The translations under genes and the position numbers were made by a program. Below, one piece after another: positions 21,601-29,108 of a stretch of DNA of 29,108 nucleotides. The DNA comes from Mesaphorura yosii (taxonomy: Eukaryota > Arthropoda > Collembola > Poduromorpha > Tullbergiidae): contig WIXG01000649.1 in the NCBI GenBank assembly GCA_009869945.1, positions 1 to 29,108 of the forward strand. The letters run 5' to 3'. Every line of letters starts with the position of its first letter. Position 1 is the first letter of the stretch. A model generated the notes under the pieces. It was not told the DNA's origin, made no database searches, and saw only the letters and a list, made by a program, of their open reading frames with translations.

Positions 21601-24600
21601 CTAAATTTCTTATCGAAATGTGTTTCCGAATATTTCACAGCTCAACCGCCTGGCCAACCAGAAATCTGCGTAAGTTTTTCATCCAGAGCGCAGGGCGGGG
21701 CGCGGAGGCTGGCGCGGGCTCGGTGGAGGATGCCGGGTTTTTAATTGGCATTGACGCTTCTCTTACAGAAAAAATCACACGTTGGCTACCCAGCGAAGGG
21801 CGGTTTCGAACTATTCGTGATTGGGAAGAATTTTCTGAAGGACACAAAAATCGTGATGCAGGAAGAGTCGCCACGCGGCGAGATCCTGTGGGAGGCGAGA
21901 TCGGATCTCCAGAAAGATTATTTGCAACAGGTAAAAAAAATCACAAGTTAAGAAGGCAAAATCTTTCGATTGAATGCTAAACCTCGTGTTTTAATTTCAG
22001 AATCATTTCATTTGCCAAATTCCACCGTACAAGGACCAGAGCATTACGAAGCCGGTGGAATGTCGCCTGACGTGCATGTCAGGTGGTCGCACAAGCGAGC
22101 CACAACGCTTTGTTTATATCCCAAACGGCTCCGCTGGTAAGACTTACACGAGCCGGTCTACAACTAACGGCTTGACGTGAATGCCAACTAACGAGGCCAG
22201 CACTTCGTCGGCCCGGCGGACCGACCAGGCTTTTGCCAGCAATTTGTTCTAACTTCTGAAGAAGCGTCTGATGGAAAATCGTCGAGGCGAAATTAGTCCA
22301 GATTGCTGTCAAAAGCTTCGCCTGGCCCGAGTAGGTTCATGTATCAAATAACGAAAATAACGTCTTATCACGTACACTGCTCTCCTTTCTTATCAATCAA
22401 TGGCGAGTTACTTTGAACTTTTACCTTCTGTTTATTTCCATATGCGACGAGTAACGACGCCCATCGCACTCGAATTCATTGACCCTTTTATTATGTAACG
22501 CATTTCCTTGATGTTTAATATTTAGCTCCAGTTGTTTAGCTGCTTAGCCATTTTCCTCTTCAGTCAAAGTAATTTCATGTCATTGTAGCCTTAACTTGTG
22601 TCAACGTATAACATGGAAGTATTGAGGTTTGAGTTCAATGAAATGAAAGATTGGTACATGAATCTGAAGTGCTGGCCTGTGCGAGTGAAAATCGTGTTTG
22701 TGTACAATTATTGAACTTGTGTCAATGTCAGCCCGGGTCTCATGACTTAAAGTTAAAGTTGACGAGCTGTAAATTTCCTGTTGGTAATTTTTTAAATTCA
22801 ACATCAAGTTTCAGACTCCCAAGTCTCAAGTATTTTGAGTCTTTTCTTCAACTTTGAACTCAGCGTACGTGTTTGCGTTGAAGCTTTAATTTTTATATTT
22901 TTAGTTAATTGACCATGTCAAAGTTCAAACAGTCAAAGAATTCTTCCTTCCGGCATTGACACAAGAGTCGAGTGTGTGTGATTCGGAAATGCTTGGGGAA
23001 TGATTGTACGCGAATGTGCTTGGCCACTGAAGGGCGTCCGAAATGCAAACAAAAAATGAAGATCAATGTTTTAAATTTAATTAATTAAAATCCACCAAAT
23101 TTTGTTTAGCACGGTCAACTACTTGCCCCAAGCTCGTATCGGCCTGTAACTGTAATTGTAATTTAAAAATTTTAAGCCTGAATTTTTGAACACGTGAATC
23201 TTGTTTTTTTGTACATAAATTAATTGACAGCATTGATCTTCATCGAATACTTTCAAATAACTCTTGAAGTTGTACATTGGTAACGTAGGCCATTAACTTT
23301 AATGGCAATTAAGTTCAACATTTACAACTGTAACGCAGATCAAGTTTTCGTTTCTCTTCCATTTTCTTTCTTGCAATGCAAACTCCTGAGTTATTGAAGG
23401 TTTTTGTGAGGTGAGTTTGTCAGATCAGACTCTGAACTGACTGTTTGAATTTGCCTTTCTTTGCCCTTTAGCTCATATTGTTTCACTTGAAAAGAAGTAG
23501 ATCAGCTCCACATCGACTGCCATTTACAGGCTCTCGCACCCTTGGGCGACTCCTTGGTCTTAAATTGTATCACAGGTTCCTCATCTTTACAAAACAATAT
23601 TTATACATATCAACAGAACAAAATCAGTACACTACGCTCCAACTCTCACAAGCATGACATCCGCATCTTTCCTTCTCAATGCTTTTTCGCAATTTGCAAA
23701 CTTTCCGATTTCCGAATTCCAGCTGGTCATCCAGTCCTGGAATTCCAAGATTTGTCTGTCTACATTAACGAAGTGAAGTAATTCTGCTTTTTTCCTTTCT
23801 TTTTGATGAGTCTCGATTTTTGACAATTTTCTGACTGATTTTCCACACTTTTTACTCTTTTAATGATAAGTGCAGCAACCACAAACACGCACGTTTAACG
23901 GCTTAACGTGATTAACTCAAACGCAGGTTAACGTTAATGTTAATTTTTTCGTAGACTTCGAGTAAAGAACGATAGCGATTAACGGCTGTTCACTTTCAAT
24001 CGAGAAATGAAGCAATAACGCTAACGATTAACGTCGTACATGCACTCCACATAACTTGGGGGTTGGGTGGGAATCAAAATCAATACGAATTAGCCAGCAG
24101 TCTTTCTGCAGTTAACGCGTAGTAGCTGTAAACGGTAGACGTCTTGCGAAACGTAAAGATTCAAATTCCGGGGATTTGATTCGACGAGTTTTGAGTTTGA
24201 CGTAGCGCTAGCGCAGGAAAGGAAAGGAATTAATGAATGCTGCTTACTGCACCGCGATCCGCGAATCGCAAAACCGCATTGTTAGCAATTTCTTGCACTG
24301 TTAGCGTGTTAGCCTTTTTCCACTGCAGAAAGAGCGATTGTTAGCGAGGTGTTCAGGATTCTAGCTGGGTGGGAGTCTAAAATTCTACACTTACCAAAAA
24401 CACAAACCAATTCTACACATGAAACCAAAACGAGATTTCTCTACTTTGTTGCAGGGAATCTTGGCTCGTCCATTAGCTCATTTTAACTTATACTTTCGAT
24501 TAATAATTGTTGGTTATGCAAGCATTGACCTGGCCTAGCCCTTTGTCGAGTCTGTAGTCAGACCCGAAACTCCTCCGGAATTCGGCCCACGCCAAGTGCT

Positions 24601-25957
24601 GGCTGTGTGGAGTCTTCCGTCTCCCCAGGTCGTATGTTTGCATAATCGTTTACAGGAATTTGGTATCAAGAGCTAAAACGACCTTACGTATTGCAACAAG
24701 GACTCGCTCTGTCTCTTCCAGCTAAAATCTAAAAGACTTTTTGTGTTCCCACAGCTTACTACGAGTTTCTGGAGGGGGTTAGTCATGACCTTTCGGTCAT
24801 ACTGCCGCCCTATCCGGCGTCTGTGGTCGGATCTCCAAAACTGCAACATCAGCTGTCAAGTAAGTCAGCATCGACATCGTATTTTCGCAATTTTTTTCAA
24901 ATTGCTAATTGCAAACTCTGTCTTTAGATGAGGAATCGATGATTTCTCGAGATAGCTTCCTCTCTGGCAACGGGGGAAGCGATGGCCCTCTTCTGACGGT
25001 TGCAGAAGGTAAAAGACTCTACTCCCGTCCGCGAATTTTTTGCGCCAACGTAAAAGTAATGGCAGGATGTGCATTTTTCTTCCAGGCACTTCAACAACAG
25101 CAACCGCCATCGCCGCTACAATGGGCACGACCCCATTGACTCTGAACTACGAGAACTCAATGAGCCCTCCGACCACAGCGCAGGAGGCTCGCCAGGTCGT
25201 CAACGAGCTGCAGACACTCCTCCACCAGAGTGTCGAGAACCTTCGTACCCTCGATCGCGAAGTGTCTCTGAACTCAAACAACACGCCGATTTCGAACACT
25301 CTGACGACGACTTCGTTCATGGATTCAAATCTTAAACATAGCTTGAGTCTCGGCGGGTCGCCCACATTCGTTCAAACCACGGCGGTTTCAGACTCTCAGC
25401 AGACGATGCCACTGGTTTCTCTGGGCTTTATGGGGTCAGAACAACAGCAGCAACTGAGCCCTCCTGTCCAGGACGTGATTCCACTCACGTGCGGCCCGAC
25501 AATCACAACATCCGAGTCGGCGTCACTTCCTCAACTCATGGATTCGATTTCTGTCATCGGCACTCACGACCTGCTTGGCCCCAATCTGATTTGCCCACCG
25601 CCGGCTGGCGGCTTCCAGAGCCAAATCATGCAGAACGATCCGATGGTTGGCGGAGGCATCTCGCCCGTCGTCGGCCCCGGAGGCATGATCGAGTCGCCGA
25701 CGGTGGCCACGTGCTTGACGGACATTCTGCTGAAAGTTGAGCCAAACTCGCCGGAGGCCAACGGCGTGTCGGTGACAACGGCGGCGGTGGCAGCGGCGTC
25801 AACAACAACGTCGTCCGCGACAGCGTCGAGCGGCCCCAACTTTTTGACTCAGCAGGCGTGCATTTCACAAGTGGCTCAGATGAGCGACAACGAGCTCCTG
25901 AATTACATCAACCCAAGCACCTTTGGAAGCTTTGAGCAAGGTAGCTTTGTGAACTAA
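12700..25957 (+). CDS. NFAT: NFAT5/TonEBP-like Rel-domain transcription factor
   Basis: Twelve coding exons: 12700-12970, 14447-14733, 20282-20361, 20598-20924, 20996-21259, 21371-21552, 21641-21669, 21769-21930, 22001-22136, 24755-24859, 24928-25008, 25086-25957. All phases agree: 2796 nt, 931 residues. Exons 1-4 give a disordered N-terminus, Gln/His-rich then Ser-rich (DNSNDSGIGYDSN), with a basic PVKRPRF at 247-253 that could serve nuclear import. The Rel DNA-binding domain starts at 322 with RARYQTEGSRG, the recognition loop; RAR rather than RAH is the NFAT5 form. CDCVGILKERNVDVE (411-425) is also family-typical. The IPT/TIG dimerisation domain follows (about 471-579; ELFVIGKNFLKDTK). The C-terminal half is Ser/Thr/Gln-rich, with a predicted helix (674-704) and LKVEPNSP (857-864). 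NFAT5 proteins act as nuclear dimers on TGGAAA sites, in vertebrates in the hypertonic response. Donor of exon 1 (CAG/GTTGGC) is weak. Identity is very sure; a stress role is inference from family. Confidence 0.93.
12971..14446 (+). other. NFAT: NFAT intron 1 (proximal isoform)
   Basis: 1.5 kb, no convincing exon. Contains a degenerate AGTCCAG tandem array (13516-13557) and a TTCCATTCCA/TGCCTCC simple-sequence patch near 14275-14310. Ends with a good acceptor (TTTTGTGATTTCAG). Confidence 0.6.
13516..13557 (+). repeat. Degenerate AGTCCAG(T) tandem repeat
   Basis: Repeats of AGTCCAGTCC, TAGTCTAGTCC and AGTTCCAGTCCAG over about 42 bases within NFAT intron 1; simple-sequence DNA. Confidence 0.7.
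17344..17836 (+). repeat. Repeated words GACGTCATGC and ATGCAAAAAGGATT in intron 2
   Basis: ATGCAAAAAGGATT occurs exactly at 17350-17363 and 17823-17836. The overlapping GACGTCATGC (17344-17353) recurs near 18043-18052. GACGTCA is close to a CRE/ATF half-site. Possible paired binding sites of an enhancer. Confidence 0.45.
18007..18027. repeat. Perfect inverted repeat, 8-bp arms, 5-nt loop
   Basis: TGGTGTGG (18007-18014) pairs with CCACACCA (18020-18027), loop CCTTG. It lies in intron 2 close to the repeated GACGTCATGC word. GTGTGG-type words are also Runt and Krüppel-like factor sites, so it could be a double protein site rather than an RNA hairpin. Confidence 0.6.
22137..24754 (+). other. 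NFAT: NFAT intron 9, 2.6 kb
   Basis: Separates the Rel domain exons from the C-terminal exons. No supported exon. The frame at 23542-23781 has no motif. Holds a TAACG motif cluster (23895-24117) and a TGGAAANNYNY match (22272-22282). Confidence 0.5.
23895..24117 (+). promoter_or_regulatory. Homotypic TAACG motif cluster
   Basis: TAACG occurs eight times on the plus strand (starting 23896, 23904, 23929, 23980, 24016, 24022, 24029, 24113) and once reversed (23932-23936) in 223 bases. TAACGG and TAACNG are the Myb-type recognition core. Dense single-motif clusters often mark enhancers; binding here is inference. Confidence 0.4.
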
Positions 25958-26189
25958 GAAAATAAGAAAAGAATGGTTTGTCAACTTCATTACATCCTGA
26001 CCTTCTTAGCCTTAGCCGCTGCAGCTCCTCCCGTTTTCACTTTCACCGGCCGCCTTTGGCCAAGAAATTATTGCATGCTCGATTCGATTTGCGATTCCTT
26101 TCCTCCTCCTTTACAAATGCATTCATGCGAGACTCTCCGCTTTCAAGCTCCCAATTTTAATTGCCGGTCTATTTTTTTGTTGCTTGCAG
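25941..26189 (+). other. NFAT: Possible alternative last intron of NFAT
   Basis: Donor AAG/GTAGCT at 25941 and a strong acceptor (long T tract, TTGCTTGCAG) ending at 26189. Splicing would replace the tail GSFVN with VMKN and move the stop to 26199-26201. If unspliced, the frame ends at 25957. Confidence 0.4.
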
Positions 26190-26294
26190 TGATGAAAAAT
26201 TGAGCCACGACAAAGCAGCACAGATGAAATGAAATGCAGCGAAATGAAAGTGAAAGAAAACGAGAAATTCCAGTGATCGACGTGAGACAAGAAA

Positions 26295-26300
26295 ATTAAA
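26295..26300 (+). terminator. NFAT: Candidate proximal poly(A) signal ATTAAA (NFAT)
   Basis: ATTAAA 338 bases after the stop. Use of it would exclude all four TGTAAATA sites. Common variant signal, so only a candidate. Confidence 0.25.
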
Positions 26301-27363
26301 TCAAGCACAGTGTAAATATAAATATTTAATTCACAATGCAAATTTGTAAAACAGTTCATGTGAAGTAATTTTAGATCTGAAATCTAATGGCTATCAAGTA
26401 GAGTTAACATTTAAAGTTTAAAATGTTTGTTGGTGTTAAAAATTAGAGAAGAGCTTGTTCACTTAAGCGACAAAGAACTTTGTAAATAGTCATCACAATC
26501 ATAATTTCATAATTCAGTAATTGTATTGTTCATAATTTATTTTCTGTGTTCAAAACCGTTAGGATTAGCATTTTTCTTGAAAATCCGCTTCGTAATCTTA
26601 AGCTTGTAAGGCTAAGTTCAGTACTGATAAGCATTGGTGTAATTAGTCAAATATTTTCGAATGCGATTTTGGCAAGCGTCGTATGGCAGTTCTCAGTGGT
26701 TTAGAGAATTGCGAGCGCCGAGCCAAACTATTCTTTGAAAGTACAAATGCAGTTATTACATTTAGTGATTTAACGTTAATGTGTAGATGTAAATATTCAC
26801 TTGCTTGTTAGATTAACGTTCGTTGTCAGCAGTTAATTAACATTTAACATCTAGCGATTTACAGTTTAGCAGTTTACAATGTTGTGTTTATCATAGCGTG
26901 CTGTAGGAAAGCGAAGGTGCTGCGTGCGTGTGCGCCTGGGTCAATTCTTTCCTGATTAGGCGTAGATTAGATCATTGATTTAGATCTGAGGCACTTGTTC
27001 ATACTCTCGCTCTCTTGGCGTGGCTTGCAAGGACAAGGTCAAAGGTCAAAGAAGTTCCAAATCGAAGAATCGAAAGAAATTAAGAGTAACGGATTGTGAT
27101 TGGAGAATACCTGAATTGCAATTTGTAGGAAGCTGAAGAGCAAAGGGTCGAAAAAGATTTAATTGAGAGCGAATTCTATTTTTAGTGCTATTTTCTAAAG
27201 TTTAAAGTAACAGAAGCAGGAAGAAACCTAGCCTGCAATTGTAAATTTCCTTGTATATTGAACTGTAAATACTAGAAATACTGTACCTGTGTCTAGGAGT
27301 TAGGCAGGCGTTCGTTCAGCATTTAGTATTTCACGAGGCTTTCCGAATTACACTCGAAAAGTA

Positions 27364-27369
27364 ATTAAA
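27364..27369 (+). terminator. NFAT: Candidate distal poly(A) signal ATTAAA (NFAT)
   Basis: ATTAAA followed within 50 bases by a T/GT-rich stretch (TTTCGTCTCGTTCTCG). It lies just downstream of the last TGTAAATA site. Confidence 0.3.
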
Positions 27370-27774
27370 CCAGTAATTATTAACGTTTAACGTACTTTCG
27401 TCTCGTTCTCGTCTATTTTCCTGTATCTTCTTTCCTCAAGCCGACTCTTTCCACTTGCTCTTTCATTTCCTGTGGATATTTATGTCACTTTGTTAATTAC
27501 CGATCAACCTATCCTATTTAACATTAGCATACTTCAACTTTTACGATACTGGGAAAGATTTTATTTTGATACAAACATGAATTCATGTTGAACTAATTTA
27601 AATACATGCAAGTAGAAAATTGCGGTTCAGTTGCGAATATTTTATTTTATCCAATAGTGAGATTCAATTTTCGATTATCAATGCTAAGTTGAGCGGGTTT
27701 TCAAACTCGAGGTAAATGGTAAGTGGCTTAGGTTAATTTGCAACCATTTTTCGTCGATGTGGATCACCGTACCA

Positions 27775-27852
27775 AATACCTGGAAGTGCGTCAGTGAGTG
27801 TACGCTGCTGCTGTGTTCTGCTATGCTGTGTTGTGCTGGAATACCTGGAAGT
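27775..27852 (+). repeat. 13-bp direct repeat AATACCTGGAAGT
   Basis: Exact copies at 27775-27787 and 27840-27852, separated by a CTG/TGTG-rich spacer. Probably a local duplication. Confidence 0.6.
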
Positions 27853-28608
27853 TTCGAGTTATCACGTCTAATGGCCTAATATTGGCCGTATAATTATTAT
27901 TACTCATTCAGTTGCACTTTAGATCTAGTTTGTCTTTGTCGGGCGGATCCGGGAAATATTCAACTCCAGTTTCGGTTCGCGGCTGTGGGGCTGGCATTTG
28001 GATATTTCTGGGTCGGCTCCTTTCGTGGTATGAATAAAATTTTGGTTCTGAATTCGTACTCGCTGTGGATCTCTTCATTCCGGTGAAAATTCCGGAAATT
28101 GAGCATAATTTCATGAATACTAAACAAACCTGAAATAAAAATTCTGGCAATTTTTATTCCTTTGGTGAGAGGGCGGGGACAGTCATTCCCAAAACTAAAA
28201 CAAAGGTATGCGTTTCCTTCCCTCCCAAAACCTCTCAGTAAACTTTTCTCCGTGGCTATGGGAGATATCGAAAAAATGACCGAAAAAAATCGCCTTTTCC
28301 GGCCTAGATTTGTACGCAACAACGATTTTTGAAAAATTTTGAATTCTAGACCCAGTTTTGAATGTTTGAAAGTTTGTTTTTGGAATAGCTCCCAAATTAA
28401 AAACATTTATCTTAACTTTTTTTCAAATGATAAAAGATCACATTTTTCTGCAACTTTTGATGTCCTAACTTTGAAAATCCCATGGGCCAATTTCGAGATA
28501 TACACTTCCAAAATTTGGGATTTTTGGAGACAGTTTGCCATAGACAAAAGGAGATATTTTTAGACTTGGTACATGCAGGGAGGGTCCCCCCCCGATACAT
28601 TAAAAAAT

Positions 28609-28666
28609 AGAGGCGACATGGTTCAACGTGGACGACATGAACATATAGAAACCCAACCTCGCCTCT
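28609..28666. repeat. Inverted repeat near the helicase fragment
   Basis: AGAGGCGA (28609-28616) and TCGCCTCT (28659-28666) are exact inverted copies 42 bases apart. May belong to the transposon remnant. Confidence 0.45.
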
Positions 28667-28724
28667 CTGTTGCCATGAAGATTGTTCAATCATTTGCTCA
28701 CTCTAAAATCAATACAATTTATAG

Positions 28725-29030
28725 CAATTAGGGTATTCAAAAGGCGCATTCGCAAAGGCACACACTCAGCTCATTTTGGCGTGGAGTGTGAATACCCACA
28801 AGCTTCAAGGTACTACATTATATACAATTTTTGTCGATTTGGCAAATAACGTATCCCGAAAAGGACTGTTGTACATGGCCATGAGCAGATGCCGAACCTT
28901 GAGTGGGCTGGCAATATCTCATCTCAATGCCAAGCTTCTCACAATGCCACATTACATACCTTGCGATGAGGGCGCCATGCAGGAAGAGCGTTTGCGCGAA
29001 GGGGCTGGAACAGCCACTCAAAACGTGTAA
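28725..29030 (+). pseudogene. PIF1/Helitron-type helicase C-terminal fragment
   Basis: Open frame from just after a TAG (28722-28724) to TAA at 29028-29030, about 101 residues. It contains the last two conserved blocks of PIF1-family helicases: LAWSVNTHKLQGTTL (THKxQG block) followed by GLLYMAMSRCRTLSGLAI (YxAxSR block with the catalytic-type arginine). The Walker A and B motifs and all the N-terminal part are missing from the window upstream, and a stop interrupts the frame before the block. PIF1-like helicases are carried by Helitron rolling-circle transposons, usually fused to a Rep domain; no Rep part is visible. AATAAA overlaps the stop (29030-29035). It is most likely a 5'-truncated transposon remnant; a last exon of a cellular PIF1 gene is less likely. 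Confidence 0.7.
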
Positions 29031-29108
29031 ATAAAAAACATTCCGTGGGAAAACTGTTCCTTTGGTGAGGCGCCCTCAAAAGTAAGAAATATATTCCCCC
29101 ACACCCCC

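Larger units (their letters stand above)
25958..27390 (+). other. NFAT: Putative NFAT 3' UTR
   Basis: AT-rich and without coding frames. Contains four sense TGTAAATA sites (26311, 26481, 26788, 27264), none reversed, and poly(A) signal candidates ATTAAA at 26295-26300 and 27364-27369. The end at about 27390 is an estimate from the distal signal. Confidence 0.45.
27391..28724. other. Non-genic AT-rich region
   Basis: No supported gene. Minus-strand frames at 27908-28406 overlap in two readings and have no family motifs. Contains a 13-bp direct repeat (27775-27787, 27840-27852), A/T-run-rich DNA at 28260-28570 that resembles repeat-derived sequence, a C8 run at 28586-28593, and an inverted repeat at 28609-28666. 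Confidence 0.45.
28157..29069 (+). mobile_element. Possible transposon remnant around the helicase fragment
   Basis: The 13-mer TTCCTTTGGTGAG occurs at 28157-28169 and 29057-29069, on either side of the helicase fragment. No Helitron termini (5' TC, 3' hairpin with CTRR) could be established, so the boundaries are only the repeat positions. Confidence 0.25.

Noticed and set aside
23542..23781. Frame in intron 9 as a cassette exon
   Set aside because: No motif, and the reconstructed exons 9 and 10 already join in phase.
27960..28406. 148-codon minus-strand frame as a gene
   Set aside because: Overlapping frames are equally open, the composition follows A/T runs, and no domain is visible; looks like repeat-derived DNA.
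1..29108. tRNA, rRNA genes or CRISPR arrays
   Set aside because: No B-box-like TTCGANNC with cloverleaf context, no rRNA-like sequence and no spaced direct-repeat array were seen by eye.

Overview
The window looks like nuclear DNA of an invertebrate, most likely an arthropod. Genes are split by introns with GT-AG borders, poly(A) signals follow several stop codons, a 4.4-unit (TTAGG)n-type stretch lies at 918-939, and the main gene is a Rel-domain NFAT of the NFAT5/TonEBP kind. I cannot fix the species. Small introns (59-111 nt) next to multi-kilobase introns would fit several hexapod or crustacean groups.

Left part (1-6.4 kb), a compact cluster: (i) the 3' end of a cysteine-rich, probably secreted or lumenal protein gene that enters from the left edge (exons 1-110 and 208-647); (ii) a three-exon gene (1625-4705) for a 969-residue C3HC4 RING-finger protein with a long acidic, low-complexity tail; (iii) a small two-exon gene of unknown function (5152-6077); (iv) a probable minus-strand 3' coding exon (6422-6165) converging on it.

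Central and right part (about 6.7-27.4 kb): one large plus-strand NFAT5-like transcription factor locus. I rebuilt twelve coding exons from 12700 to 25957, with every splice phase matching (931 residues). A second first coding exon at 7629-7788 ends in the same phase and joins the same exon 2, giving an 894-residue isoform from an upstream promoter. The downstream promoter near 12.3 kb has a TATA-like element, an initiator and a DPE at canonical spacing. Its leader carries short upstream ORFs. The RARYxTEGSRG DNA-recognition loop and the IPT/TIG-like second Rel domain identify the family. The C-terminal half has a predicted amphipathic helix and a phosphorylation-dependent SUMOylation-type motif. 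The 3' UTR carries four sense-strand Pumilio-type TGTAAATA sites. The large introns hold no convincing nested genes but contain notable motifs: six exact TTAACGTTAA palindromes across the locus, a dense TAACG cluster in intron 9, and repeated words in intron 2.

Right edge (27.4-29.1 kb): AT-rich non-genic DNA, then a 5'-truncated PIF1/Helitron-type helicase C-terminus (28725-29030). It is probably the remnant of a transposable element that continues past the window.
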